Notes: generated by a model not told the origin, from the sequence alone. 52,224 nt of DNA from Chromera velia (GCA_018398765.1 JAHBMJ010002086.1:41467-93690), one strand, 5' to 3'. Counted from the stretch's first letter, positions 1-10,688 are shown. Numbers and translations: made by a program.

Positions 1-92
1 TTGAATGTTGCATGCATGAATGAATACTTACAATTCATACATCACTGCTGGAACCAGAGAAAGTGTCGCTAGTTTTTTTTTATTTTTTTTTT

Positions 93-350
93 AAGATATA
101 AGCCTTGCATGTGGCATAGCTTTTCAAGACATAGGCTCTTCTTGTGGTATAGTTTTTCAAGACATACGCTCTGCTTGCGGCGTATAGCTTTGCAAGACAT
201 AGGCTCTCCTTGCGGTATAGCTTTTCAAGACATAGGCTCTGCTTGCGGCATAGCTTTTCAAGATATAGGCCGCGCCTGCGGCGCAGCTTTTCAAGACATA
301 GGCTACGCCTGCGGCGCGGCTTTTTAAGATATAGGCCATGCCTGCGGCCC
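93..350. repeat. 33-bp tandem repeat array, about 7.5 copies
   Basis: Successive units follow the pattern AAGAYATAGGCTCTGCTTGCGGC then ATAGCTTTTC, nearly all 33 bp long with point changes between copies. Because 33 is a multiple of three, the array stays open in several frames and would read as an 11-residue repeat (FQDIG..CG.A). No start context, splice signal or flanking domain supports translation, so I treat it as a satellite-like array. Confidence 0.8.
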
Positions 351-1340
351 CACAGAGAGCGAATGCTCGCAGACGGCTAGCAGACGGCAGAAGTGACGCA
401 AAGAAAGCTAGAAAGAAAGTCAATGCATGTCGATGCATAAAGATGGCAGCAACGAAGCAGAGAGAGACAGTGGATTTAGAGAAGGCAACAGCGACGCAGA
501 GGGAGTCAACGCATGGAGGCGGCAGTCTGAGAAGTGAGAAAGACAGAGTAAATGTATTGAAGTGGCTAAAGCGACACAGAGAGAGTCAACACATGGAGGC
601 GGCAGAAGTGACGTAGATAGAGTCAATGCATGGAGACGCGGCAGCTAGCCTGGCAGAAGCGGCGAAGAGAGAATCAACGCATGGAGGCAGGAGAAGCGAC
701 GCAAACTTTAAGAGACTCAGTCAGAGCCAATGCATAGAGAAGGATACAGAAGGATAGAGAAGGCAACAGCGACGTAACGGGGCCAACGCGTGGAGATGGC
801 AGCGAAGCAGTCAATTCATGGAGAAGATAACAGTTATGCAGAGAGAGTCAATGGATGGACAAGCTAACAGTGACACAGAGAGACTCATGCAATGCATGGA
901 GACGGCAGAAGCGACGCAAGGTGAGTCAACGCATCGAGACGACAGAAGTGATGCAGAGACAGTCAATGTGTAGAGACAGCAGTAGCGTCTCGATCAGAGG
1001 GAATGGATACATCGAGAGGAGAGAAAAGATGCAGAGACATGCAATGATCGGAGAATTGCGCCAAGGCAAACACAGAGAGAATGTTTGAACGAAGATGAAA
1101 GAAGAAATACGGAGGGATGCGGAGGGAATGCGCATTGGCACAAAGAGGAGAAACCAGGCAGAGACAATGAACGAGAAAAGAAGACCTGATGCAGACAGAA
1201 TAAATGTATGGACTCGCAGAAACGCCGCAGAGGGAAGAGAGGCTGCAAAAGCAATGAATGCAAACACAGCAAAGCGTCGACATACATGCAGCATATGTTA
1301 CGACGTGAAAAGACACAGAGGCCAGAAGAGACGGAGAGAC
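351..1340. repeat. Degenerate purine-rich tandem repeat region, unit about 40 bp
   Basis: The core GCGACGCAGAGAGAGTCAA followed by CGCATGGAGGCGGCAGAA recurs many times with drift and variable spacing. The period is loose (roughly 36-60 bp) and frames open on both strands only because stop codons are rare in this composition. No protein domain is visible. It abuts the 33-bp array and looks like an old, diverged minisatellite. Confidence 0.6.
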
Positions 1341-2047
1341 TAGACACGAAAATTCCGGAACAGACATGCACACACTTCACGTACTAGATCCTCCACAGTA
1401 GCATCCACGTCTTCTGTTTCACTCAAAGAAAGCTTTTCACAGCTTGGAAAACGAGGCACACAAGGTGAAGGAATCCAATTGCACGATAAACACGAAGCAT
1501 TGTGGCAAGCGCCATTGTGATGGAGACGGCCCCGCGGGAGACGGCAACAACAACTAGCTGATTAGGCTAGCCAAAGAACTCTTGCATAAAAAAACCTATA
1601 GCAATCGCCGATGATAGTTCAGTAGAAGAAGCAACTGGTACGAAAGCGATCTTAATTGTGCCGTGCTTTTTGACACGTTTCTCCGTCACTCAATTCAATG
1701 CAGCTATAGCTTGAAATTGTTTCGTTTGGAATTTTGGTGCATGCAGAGGTATTTCGCTTTTCCAAACCATTTGATCCGGGAACTTTCCGGGGCGTCATGT
1801 AATCTGACGCAAGCAAGCTTGCGAACGGCCCCGGAAAGCAAGAAAAATTACAACTGGTTCACGCAGTGCCACGCTATATGTAGCTAATTGAAACCACGCA
1901 GAAAGTTGCACTCATATACAGTTAGGGCTAGACTCAGGGAGAGTCAGGGTGGGGGCGTTATTAGGTGTTATCTGGCATTATTCAGACATATGAAAGATTT
2001 AATGTGTTTTTCTTACCCCCCTAACACTCAAGGCTACTCAAAATTTT
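1341..2047. other. Intergenic, no recognisable feature
   Basis: Mixed-composition DNA with only short open frames (up to about 74 codons) and no domain, strong splice pattern or repeat. I see nothing here that I can name. Confidence 0.5.
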
Positions 2048-2919
2048 GTGCCACTCAAAAATCTACTCTTAAAAAAAGAGTGTGATAAAGAAGAGAACGG
2101 AGGGAAGAGTGATGAGGAAGAGGGAACAGGTGGGGGAGAGAGTGAAAAAGAGAGTGAAGACGAGTTTAAACCCGAATGTGACGAAATTTTTGATGCATTT
2201 GGAATGACGGGAGAAGGAACGGCTGGATGGGAAGAAAGAGAACACGCGGACGACAGAGGAAAAGAAAAAATCTAGCGGAATCTCAGGAAGTTCCGTTCAA
2301 AAAAAACACGTTCTATATTTTTAGAGGGATTTCTGGTGAGCCACAAAGAGATTCTATGCTCCATCGTTGGTGCTTTTTGGGCAAAGTTGTGGAAATAGCT
2401 CCACACTTGCTCGCTGATGCAACGTCTTCTTCTTCTTCTGCTTCTTCTTCTGCTTCTTCTTCTTCTTCTTTTTCTTCTTCTTCTTCATCATCGCCGTCAT
2501 CGTCGTCTTCTTCTTCTTCTTCTTCTTCTTCCTCCTCCTCCTTTTCTTCTCGCAGTCCATCTTCAGGGTGGGATTTGAGAGTAGCGTGGCACAGCCTTCG
2601 ACTGTGGAGAATGGAAGATGCACATAAAAGTTTGGTGGATAGGGCTCAGACACATATCGACGACATGAGAGAATTTTACTCTCTTGGCTTGAGTCCTGAG
2701 GAGCCGCGTGCGCTGCCGTCGTGCAGTGGTGCAAAAAAGCAAACGTGTGCATGGATCGAATATATTAGTCTTGAGGAGTATGAATTGTTGTGCAAGAATG
2801 TGGTCTTAACAACGGGCCGCAAAATTCCGGTGCATGTCTTACGTTATTTGGTAGAGATCTTGAGTGAAGAAGAAGACTTTTCAGGGTTGGAGGTATATCC
2901 TACGGGGCAGCACTCCTAG
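2048..2919 (+). CDS. Hypothetical protein with acidic N-terminus and long poly-Ser tract; two overlapping frames
   Basis: I do not recognise the family. The main frame (2227-2919, 230 codons) has a basic start, a block containing FRGISGEP and WCFLGKVVEI, a serine tract of about 55 residues from (TCT/TTC)n, then WDLRVAWHSL and a helical C-terminus ending near EILSEEEDF. A second frame (2048-2275) encodes a very acidic stretch (EEEGTGGGESEKESEDEF) and overlaps the first by 49 nt. The two may be one protein separated by an indel or a -1 shift at the A6 run (2265-2270). The pattern WxxGKVVxI...LxVxWHxL resembles small BAH/Tudor-like barrels, but that is a guess. The gene converges on the minus-strand gene at 3294-4061, with GGTTCTA motifs between them, so both could belong to one mobile element. 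Confidence 0.45.
2425..2555 (+). repeat. (TCT)n / (TTC)n microsatellite inside the reading frame
   Basis: An almost pure TCT/TTC/TCC run that encodes the poly-Ser tract of the surrounding hypothetical protein. It is expected to vary in length by replication slippage without breaking the frame. Confidence 0.85.
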
Positions 2920-3290
2920 GTAGAACCCTAGTACTGTGTATATTTATACTGTAATTGAAGATGATATAGCATAGGTTCTAATAGGTTCTAACACTGTTTT
3001 TTGCTTTTCTAGACTCGTTAGTGTAAGGTTCTTTCAGATTCTTAAAGATTCTTTAAAGAAGAATCAAGTCTACGTTACGTCAAAGTGGTGTCTCCATCAT
3101 TTGGTTCTTACTCTCTAGAGAAACCGCTAGAACCTAGGTTCTAGGAACCTAGATAAAAACCTGTAAGAACCATTAAGAACCCCCCCCCTAAAGCTTCAAA
3201 AAGACTAAAAAGCTAATTTAGATGATTAAAATGATCTAAGCAAACAAGACAGATACTTACATATGCCAAAATTGACCGTCAAAATCATAA
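2905..3290. repeat. GGTTCTA / TAGAACC motif cluster
   Basis: Short motifs related to GGTTCTA and its complement TAGAACC recur in both orientations between two convergent genes (near 2918, 2970, 2983, 3100, 3127-3152 and 3160-3180). They end in a palindromic block reading GCTAGAACCTAGGTTCTAGG. Such clusters resemble subterminal repeats of cut-and-paste DNA transposons that bind transposase. No terminal inverted repeat or target duplication was located. Confidence 0.5.
3126..3152. repeat. 26-bp palindromic direct repeat, copy 1
   Basis: GCTAGAACCTAGGTTCTAGG then AACCTA occurs here and, identically over 26 bp, at 4244-4269. It lies downstream of the stop of the minus-strand gene at 3294-4061, so the two copies bracket that gene about 1.1 kb apart. 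Each copy is internally palindromic around CCTAGG. Confidence 0.75.
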
Positions 3291-3293
3291 AAC

Positions 3294-4061
3294 TCAGCTG
3301 TCAACTCGCTTTTTCTTCTCTTCAAACAGACTTACAAGACGAGCAAGCTCTTCATCTTTCATAAAGACGGTTTCATTCATTTTATGTGCATGCTGAATGT
3401 AAAAGAACATAGAAGAACGTGGGATGTTATCGACATGAATTTTTTTAGGCTTCCTGTTTTGGCCTAACTGCCAAAGGAGAGAGAAAGCGCGCATGTCGGC
3501 TAAGTCGGTCGAAGCCTCGTCGGACTCAGGATATATATGCACAGCAATCCGGTACAGTTCATCTAGGTCCCTTTCTTCATCTTCGACGTGTGCAATCACT
3601 TGCAACCCTGAGGGCTCAAAAGCTTTCTTTTTGTCATTCCACGACAAAATGTTCACTACCTTAGAAACGTACCAACTCAGTTTTCTCTCCAAGCCCTCAC
3701 CCTCATCATACTGGCATGCCACGAGTTGTCCCACCATGATAGAATACTCGCCTTTCCGAATCAATGCCTGACTGTAGAACTTCGCACGCACTCTCACCCC
3801 CCGATCGTTTGACAACTTCTCTTGATACAAGAGAGCACAAACCGCACCCAACCGCACCATACCGCGGTTTAGTACTTTAAAGGAGACAACCCCAGTCACC
3901 CCCCCTTGCTTCTCTTCAGGTGTCGTCACCGCTTGTGCAAAGACAGAAAGGAACTGTTCTTGTGCTGCATCTTCTGTTTGAATCTGCTCCCACACACTTT
4001 CGAGTTCTTCTCCCTCTGGTGTGGCATCCAACTTAATGGGGATCTCTACATCCATCACCAC
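3294..4061 (-). CDS. Hypothetical protein, 255 aa, bracketed by palindromic repeats
   Basis: A single uninterrupted frame with balanced composition and no low-complexity sequence, so it is probably a real coding region. I do not recognise the family. Visible features are an acidic N-terminus (EGEELESVWEQIQTED), a central block GQLVACQYDEGEG then SWYVSKVVNILSW and LQVIAHVEDEERD, and a helical C-terminus with MKDEELARLVSLFEEKKKR. The central order (Wx-V-KVVxI ... LxVxxHV) resembles the block in the neighbouring plus-strand gene (WCFLGKVVEI ... LRVAWHSL). The two may share a small domain, but this is inference. There are no transmembrane segments and no signal peptide. Identical 26-bp palindromic repeats on both sides suggest a mobile-element passenger gene. 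Confidence 0.6.
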   Translation of the reverse strand: MVMDVEIPIKLDATPEGEELESVWEQIQTEDAAQEQFLSVFAQAVTTPEEKQGGVTGVVSFKVLNRGMVRLGAVCALLYQEKLSNDRGVRVRAKFYSQALIRKGEYSIMVGQLVACQYDEGEGLERKLSWYVSKVVNILSWNDKKKAFEPSGLQVIAHVEDEERDLDELYRIAVHIYPESDEASTDLADMRAFSLLWQLGQNRKPKKIHVDNIPRSSMFFYIQHAHKMNETVFMKDEELARLVSLFEEKKKRVDS

Positions 4062-4243
4062 CTACTCGTCATCTTCAATGCCCCCCCCCTTTTCCAATGT
4101 TTTCCCTCTACCTTTCACAGTCTTTTTCTAACGTTTTCCAGTCGGATTGGTGGACAAACTTTTGAATATTTTCGTCGTGCTCAATGTTTCATAACTGGTT
4201 TTGGACGGGTTCTTTGGGGTTCTTGGAGGATCAGACTGAAAAG

Positions 4244-4269
4244 GCTAGAACCTAGGTTCTAGGAACCTA
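4244..4269. repeat. 26-bp palindromic direct repeat, copy 2
   Basis: Identical to the copy at 3126. It lies upstream (relative to its own strand) of the gene at 3294-4061 and is followed by further GAACCTA-type motifs to about 4320. Confidence 0.75.
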
Positions 4270-4760
4270 AGAACCTAGAGGTGGAGACGTATAGTTTTTA
4301 AGCTCGAACCGAGTAAGAACCTTCAATCAATACTCTAAAAGTGTCATTGTTTTGTTTTTTAGAACTTCTTTTGCTTATAAAATAAGTTTAGAGTTTATTT
4401 TAAATGTTTTAGAGCTTAGATTACTACTACAAAGTCGTTTAACGACCACATCTATATTTCTGAGTGCCTCCCCGTAGGGTATATCTTCCAGATGTTAGCG
4501 ATCATAAAGAAGCTTCCTCTGGTTCTTCTGCTAGTTCTTCTGTTTCAAATGACTCTGAGTCTGACAAAGAGGACTGAATGTACTGTAATTAGCTCTGAAT
4601 TATGCTAATTGTGTGTTAAATACGTTTGAATATCATTTAATTTTTAATATAATTCAAAATTAATCGAATAATTCATTGAGTAACCTATGCATAACCCATT
4701 TATACTTGTTATAACATATTTTAACTATTTTATAACCACTAGACACTATAGAATAAATAA
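4270..4760. other. AT-rich intergenic stretch
   Basis: AT-rich sequence with no credible open frame. A fragment reading CCTCCCCGTAGGGTATATC near 4468 loosely mirrors the sequence just before the stop of the gene ending at 2919 in inverted form, which hints at a duplicated fragment of the same element. Confidence 0.35.
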
Positions 4761-4763
4761 ATA

Positions 4764-4953
4764 TAACTGTTAAACAACTGAATCTAACTGCTAGACAGCT
4801 GAATCTAACTGCTAGGCAGGCGAAGATGACCGCTAGGCAGGCAAAAAACACTGCTAGGCAGGTAAAAAACACTGCTAGGCAGGCAAAGGGTACCGCTAGG
4901 CAGCCTAATAGTACCGCTAGGCAGCCAAAAGGTACCGCTAGGCAAGAAAAAAC
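4764..4953. repeat. 21-bp tandem repeat array, about nine copies
   Basis: The unit GCTAGGCAGGCAAAAAACACT is repeated with degenerate leading copies and cleaner later ones. On the plus strand it reads as a 7-residue repeat (TARQAKN). The array ends about 140 bp before the gypsy pol remnant. No gag-like protein is recognisable around it, so translation is unproven. Confidence 0.75.
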
Positions 4954-5089
4954 AGGGTTAGAGTTCACTGCTAGCAAGCCTTACAAAGGGTTAATTACAT
5001 TCAAACAATCAGTTGGACTTCATTGATGTCTTAGCTTCCACAATGTTATCAAGTTTTTTTTGAGGAGTCCGTGACCCCCCTAATTTAGT

Positions 5090-7049
5090 ATGCTAGCAAC
5101 CAGTGTGAGGACTCACCTCCTCCTTGAAGTTTCCCTTCCACTAGACTCGAAGATCCCAAACGGAGCTCCAGTCCTTCTCGAGCCTCTTCAGCGTTCACTT
5201 CCTGCAGGCATAGCAGCAAGCGACTCTGTGTCTGTAGTGACTGACAGACATGTTCGTCTCCCTCTTATGAATGCATCTCGATGCACTTTCAATCTCCTAT
5301 CCAACCTAAAAATAGCCACAGCTACCCTCTGTCACCCCCACTCGTTTGAGGAAGTCAAACCCGTCACCGCACATCACGTTACATCGGGAAAAGTGCAATC
5401 GGCACAGCCTAGTGCATTCCTTTCCTGGCCTTCATACACAGAGCATATGATCGAAGAAGACATCCAGACCGCCAGCAAACAGATACAGGAAAGCCTTGCA
5501 GGCTCGACCCACCTAACAACAAAACAGCGCAATCAGCTCCACCAGGTCCTTATTCGTTTTCTTGGCCTCTTTCCTACAAGCAAAGACCAGGGAAACATCA
5601 TAGGAGCAGAAGCCACTATTGATACCGGAGATGCAAAGCCTATCTACATTTGACCCCGACCCGTCCCCCACGCCCTCAAGACCTAAGTGAACGAGACCAT
5701 CGACCAGCTTCTAGACACAGGCATCATTGAGCATACTGCCTCTCCCTGGGGCTTCCTTATGGTTATTGTGAAGGAGAAGAAAAATGGAAAGATCCGTTTA
5801 TACATCGACTATAGAAAGCTGAACGAAGTGCTAAAAAAAGACCACTACCCCCTGCCGAATATGGAAGAACTGCTCATACAACTAGAAGGAAAAACTTGGC
5901 ACACAGCTCTCGACTTACATCTGGGTATCCACCAGATCATGGTCCACCCCGAAGACCACAACAAGCTCGCCTTCGTCACCGCCAAAGGACAGTTCACCTA
6001 TCTGAGGCTCCCCTTGGGCATCGCCAACGCCCTCTCCATCTTTCAGAGGACCATGGACTCCTTCTTTGCAGGCCTCAATAGGGCTGCTGCAAGGGTCTAC
6101 CTCGATGACGTTCTCATCTCCAGCGCTGACTTCGAAACACACCTGAAGGACGTAGAACAGGTCCTCACCCGCTTGTTTGAGACAGGAGCGAAGATTTTGT
6201 TCAACAAGTGCTCGTTTGCAAAGAGAGAGCTCCAGTACCTCGGCCATGTCGTCACCCCCGAAGGCATCCGCCCATCTCCAGAGAAGACCAAGGCAGTCCT
6301 GCAAGTACAGACACCGAAGAACCCTCGTGAAGTAAAAGGATTTCTCGGCTTGGCAGGATTCTACCAACGTTTTATCAAAAAATTCAGTGAGATCGCAGGC
6401 CTACTACTTGACCTGACGAAGAAGAGAACCATGCACATGGATTTGGGAGAAACCACAGAAACGCGCTTTTGAAACACTCAAGCAGAGACTCACCAGCGTA
6501 CCCATCCTCTATTACCCCGATTTCTTCCAGCCGTTCAAGTTAAAGACAGACGCCTCAGCAATCTCAGCCATCTCTGCCATCCTCATTCGAGACGATCCTG
6601 CAGGTAGAAAAAGAGTGATATCATATGCAAGCAGAAGGCTGACAGACTTAGAAGACAGATGATGTATCACAGAAAAAGAAGGACTCGCGATTGTCTGAGG
6701 GATCGACCACTACAAGCCCTTTCTCTACGGACGCCACTTCACAGTTATCATTGACCATGCCGCCCTTCAGCACATCAAGAAACAATGCGACTTGAATCTC
6801 CAACTCATGCGTTGGTCCCTCAAGCTGGCTATCTACGACTACGATGTCATCCACAAAGCAGGAAAGGAGCACACAGATGCAGATAGCCTCACGCAATCCC
6901 CCTTCGTTTCCGACAGCTATCCCCCCAAGCCCCCACCAGAAGTCACAGACGATTCCTTCGTGATTGCCGCAGCAAAGAAAGCAAAGAAGGGAAAAAATGC
7001 CCAGAAAAAGAAGATACCAGCAGAAAGAGCACAGATTGCAGAAGCGTAA
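5090..7049 (+). pseudogene. pol: Ty3/gypsy pol pseudogene (linker, reverse transcriptase, RNase H)
   Basis: This is a remnant of the polyprotein that copies retrotransposon RNA into DNA. RT landmarks: IDQLLDTGIIEHTASPWG, KIRLYIDYRKLNEVLKKD, DLHLGIHQI (motif A, usually DLxxGFHQI), LRLPLGIANALSIFQRTM (motif B, usually PFGLxNAPxTFQ), VYLDDVLISS (catalytic YxDD) and LGHVVTPEGI. RNase H landmarks: LKTDASA, SRRLTD, ITEKEGLAIV, YGRHFTVIIDHAAL and HKAGKEHTDADSL. Lesions: TGA at about 5651-5653 and TAA at about 5684 before the RT, a frameshift at about 6430-6440 between RT and RNase H, and two TGA codons in RNase H (about 6660 and 6698) where Trp is usual. Most fit C-to-T or G-to-A changes of CGA, CAA/CAG or TGG. 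Nothing suggests it is still expressed. Confidence 0.88.
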
Positions 7050-8240
7050 GCAGAGCAACCTTTGAACACCCTTCCTCTGAGTGCTGACTACGATATCGAA
7101 GCCTTCCGACAGGCATAGCGAGCAGACCCTTCCCTCTCTCTTTCTCCCTCTCTCTCTTCTCTTCTCTGCCCTTCTCTACCGAAAGGCACCATGAGCAGGA
7201 GTACCTTCGGCTTACTGACTTATGAGAGGGCCCGCCCGCGACCAGTAAACTAAGAAAAGAGCTGCACATACACAAATAAGAGAGGATCAGCTTCATACAA
7301 ACTCTCTTCTTCGACATCAAACAACTTCGACTACCAGAAGAACCACTTCCTCGACCCCGACGTTAACAAGACCAACACGTAATCATCCTGACCATTCACT
7401 TCCTGTACTACACTAACAAAGGGACACAAACACAGGAAGACTGATGAAGAATCTGCTCACGGACCTTCCCACACGGTGTCCCCTCACCATACGACCACAA
7501 CTACCTCGCCCCGGAGTTCCAGACTGCACTGCACCTCAAACCATCCACCTCAATGAATCTATTGAGAAGCGCAGGAATCCAGATATATTCTTTATCCAGC
7601 ACGTCAAACTCGATCAGACATACAACAAAAGCTGTTTCTTTCTGTTTGTGATGTCACAGTAATGTGCTCTATCAAGAATAAGCAAGCAACACAACTTACT
7701 CAGTCTGAAAAGTCTGAAGAACATCTACCATATCTCCCATCTTCCACCCTTCTAACCAACTCTTTCTAACTCACCTCGCTCGTTTCCACTTCATGATGCA
7801 AGTAGGAGCTCTCCAAAGAGGATTGGGCAGAGAAGACCCTCGGACACAGGCTAGAGGCGAGTCTTCAGGTCGCCGTCTGGGCTAGCTGAAGCCTTTGGCT
7901 ACGTGGCCCCTACCCTCACGTGGTCTTCTGGAGAGCTCAAGCGTCTTTCATCCAGAAAAAGATTACCAGAGCACTGTGAAGACTGCATTACACTTTTATG
8001 AACAAGTCCGACTCATGCCTTGACCCCAGACCTGCCTGGGCTTGAAAAACAAACGGAATCTTGAAGGAGACGGGAAGTTGAAAATCGTCCTTCTCTCCCA
8101 ACTCCACTTTTCTTCTACCCCTTCATTCACAACAACCTCATCCACTCCAACAAGCCTCCACGAACGATGGAACCACTTCAGAACAACCACAACTGCGATG
8201 TAAAAGGCAACTAACGAGGGGAGACAGTGTTATGATCTGA
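5090..8240 (+). mobile_element. Degenerate Ty3/gypsy LTR retrotransposon, 5'-truncated
   Basis: The order is: the end of the protease-to-RT linker (VLLEPL ... LPLMNASR, 5090-5653), reverse transcriptase (about 5650-6430), RNase H (about 6440-6900), a region where integrase is expected but no HHCC or DDE motif can be read (7050-8200), and a polypurine tract ACGAGGGGAGACAG immediately before TGTTATG at 8228, the usual form of an LTR start. No gag, protease active site, primer-binding site or matching 5' LTR was found upstream. Stops and a frameshift show that it is inactive. Confidence 0.8.
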
Positions 8241-8960
8241 ATGGGTGTGGAAGCCCATACTAACGAAAGGAGACGTGCTGTAATCTAATTTGGAGTCGCT
8301 GGCGTGTGAGCGGCGCAGCCCTAGAAAAATACAAAGTGCGCGGTACTAGGGCGCGCGCACGTGAATTACGGCGGCGTGGCACGTGGCGGCTCCTAGGCGG
8401 CGGCGTACATATTATCATAGCCCCGGAAATTTGCCTTTCCTATATTCTACCGGCATTAAGTTTGACACGCGGCGAGCTACGCGCAGAAATTAAGCTTAGC
8501 CGATTATACGACAGTCCACAGGCCGATTTTAACCGTGGTTTTCCATAGAAATTCAAAATCAAAAGACTTTTGGAAGGATTAAAATTTTAGAAAGTCTTTT
8601 GACAACTCAAAATTCAAAATCTCACCACGACATCTCGAGGATCCGATACTCACAGAATTGAACCTTTGAGTTGAACTTCGAACAGTCTGACCTTTGTGAA
8701 CCTTCTGACAGCTTCCAAGCCTCTACCAGCTTACTTCCTTCACACTCTTCTTTACGGAAAGCATCCGTACGCATACCTTACCCCACCTTCCTTACTCTAG
8801 CCAACTTGCATCACTGCCATCCACTCCTGGCAGTCCAAACCACAACTTCACCTAGCTATCACTTAGCTGTCTCCTTTCCAAGACAGCTAGCAACAGTCAC
8901 TCTCTCTAGCCTTACTCTACTCCCAGATATCTGAGAGCCGCAGAGGAGCTACTGGCTGTG
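8228..8960 (+). repeat. Probable 3' LTR of the gypsy element (start clear, end undefined)
   Basis: The sequence begins with TGTTATG directly after a polypurine tract, as expected for a 3' LTR. With no second LTR in the window, its end cannot be fixed; the stated end is nominal. It contains an inverted pair around AAAAGACTTTTGGAAGG and AGAAAGTCTTTTGAC (8560-8602) and a 264-nt open frame (8671-8934) of no recognisable family. Confidence 0.4.
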
Positions 8961-9284
8961 TCCTAGCACCAACCTAGCCTGGAGCAACACGGACTCGCGC
9001 AAGTGTCTGAACAGAAGATGTTTGCATGGGTGTACGGGTACATGGATGAAGAGAGGCAGCCTGTCACTAAAATAGAACGTTCAAACTCAGTGTATAAACA
9101 GAACTTCAAGCCGCGACGGCCTGTGGGTAAATAGATATAAACGAAGAGAGACAGAGAGAGCCAGTGTATGAACAGAAGACTTCAAGCCGTTTCGGCGTAT
9201 GGGTGTGAGAGTGTGAATAAAAGCCCTTGACTTTGGGCAATGCCATGTGGGTGAGTAATAGAAGAAAGACAGGGAAAGTGACGG

Positions 9285-9375
9285 AGTGAGTGAGTGAGTA
9301 AGTGAGCGAGTGAGTGAGTGAGTGAGTGAGTGAGTGACAAGAGCAAGAACGACTCAGTGAGTGAGTGACTGAGTG
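9285..9375. repeat. (GTGA)n microsatellite
   Basis: A near-pure GTGA/GAGT tetranucleotide run. The same tetranucleotide recurs at 14030-14052 and, more extensively, at 27910-28230. Confidence 0.9.
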
Positions 9376-9399
9376 TAACTGAGTGTGTTGGTGAGTGAA

Positions 9400-10300
9400 C
9401 AAGTGGGCACAGTCAACTACAGCAAACGTGTAGTTTGGATGTACTATCAAAACATCTTAGACATGATTGAGAAGAACAATGTGATAATAGAAAATATGTA
9501 ATGTCCATATACTACTCGAATGTTGTATAAATAAAGGAAGCTAAAAGTAACTAAAAGGAACATTAGTATATGTTTCTATATATAAAAGACCTAGCTATAT
9601 ATTCACCCCATAAAGTAAAACGGTAAGTAAATTAAACTAAATTTAAGTTATGAATAAATCAGGGGGCATTTTTATATATGTCTTTTATTTTTTTAGTAAA
9701 AACAAACATAATGGTGATCTATCTATCATATGTTGGTGTAGTCATAATTTAAGTTTCTCTTTCTGAGTATTTCTCAGTCTTTTACGTTAGTATACACCTT
9801 TTATTAACTAAGTTCCTGTTTACCTCCCTGTGTTTCTTTTTTTTTGACAATATATGTAACAAGGTGTCTAACAGCAGAGCTCTCCGTGTTTTTTCTTTTT
9901 ACGTTGAAACCCATCCAGCCATCTCCGGCCGTCTGAGGCCCATCTCTGGTCGCACCTAACATCTGGCCTCTCCTACCCTCTCCGATATGCCGGCGCCTAG
10001 GCCTTACGCCTGGTGGTGAGCTCAATATATAGCTACAGATAGCGCGGTGATTCTGACACGCATCTGACAACAATATTTGTTGTGATCCATCTGTTGCATG
10101 CATGTGCCATGATTATGTACGCACCTCTCACCCCTTACGTAGGGCCACGGCATGTCCTGTAGGGACATTATAATTGCACTATGTCGATTCAAAAACCGTT
10201 TAATTCAATTTTTGTGCTTCAAGTCATTTCAAGCCGAATTCAGAAGTATTCTGCGGCTTTCTGGGGCCGTTTGTACGCTTGCGTGCGTCAGATTTGTCCA
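9400..10300. other. AT-rich intergenic region
   Basis: AT-rich DNA rich in short runs of A and T, with no credible coding frame. It separates the gypsy remnant from the promoter side of the RAP-domain gene. Confidence 0.5.
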
Positions 10301-10375
10301 TGCATCGGCGCGGGAAATGGCGCGCGGCGGCCGGGGCGGGCCACGGCGGGCCATGGCGCGGGCCATTTGTTCAGC
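10300..10375. promoter_or_regulatory. GC-rich patch upstream of the RAP-domain gene
   Basis: A dense run of CGCG, GGCC and GGCGGG in otherwise AT-rich DNA, about 320 bp before the chosen start codon. Comparable patches lie ahead of the other gene starts here (27040-27115, 38396-38510, 40920-41302). A CpG-type promoter role is inferred only. Confidence 0.35.
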
Positions 10376-10688
10376 ATTTTGAAGCTGACGCACGCAATTC
10401 TGCAAGCATGCACGCGGAGACCTTGGGACCTTGGAGACGGGAGTGCGCTACTAAGAGCCCTCCTCAAAAAATGTCTTCAAAGGGCTGATTGATTGAGACT
10501 GAATCAACCTTGTGCTTTTTTATTTGCTCTCCCTTTGCTCGACCAGGCAGTGTGTTTTGGAGCCCGTGTCCTTGCGTGGCGCCATCTGTGCCGTTTCTTT
10601 ACTTGCCGCATGAGATCACTTTCCCGTCTCCTTCAAATCCGTCTACACACCCCCAATGTCAGCATGCAAACCTGAACTTTTGTGAGAG

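Noticed and set aside
93-350. CRISPR-like array
   Set aside because: The units are contiguous tandem repeats with no unique spacers, and the setting is eukaryotic.
6655-6700. TGA codons at Trp positions taken as evidence for a UGA=Trp code
   Set aside because: Normal TGG Trp codons occur in the same pol region, other stops are not at Trp positions, and the nuclear genes here end at ordinary TGA/TAA/TAG stops. Mutational decay is simpler.
8671-8934. 87-codon open frame downstream of the gypsy polypurine tract
   Set aside because: No recognisable domain, Ser/Thr/Leu-rich composition, and a position inside the presumed LTR.
10493-10675. Separate small gene or first exon with an Arg-rich leader
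   Set aside because: It ends in a stop just before the chosen start and has no clear donor to join exon 1; it is kept only as an alternative upstream leader.
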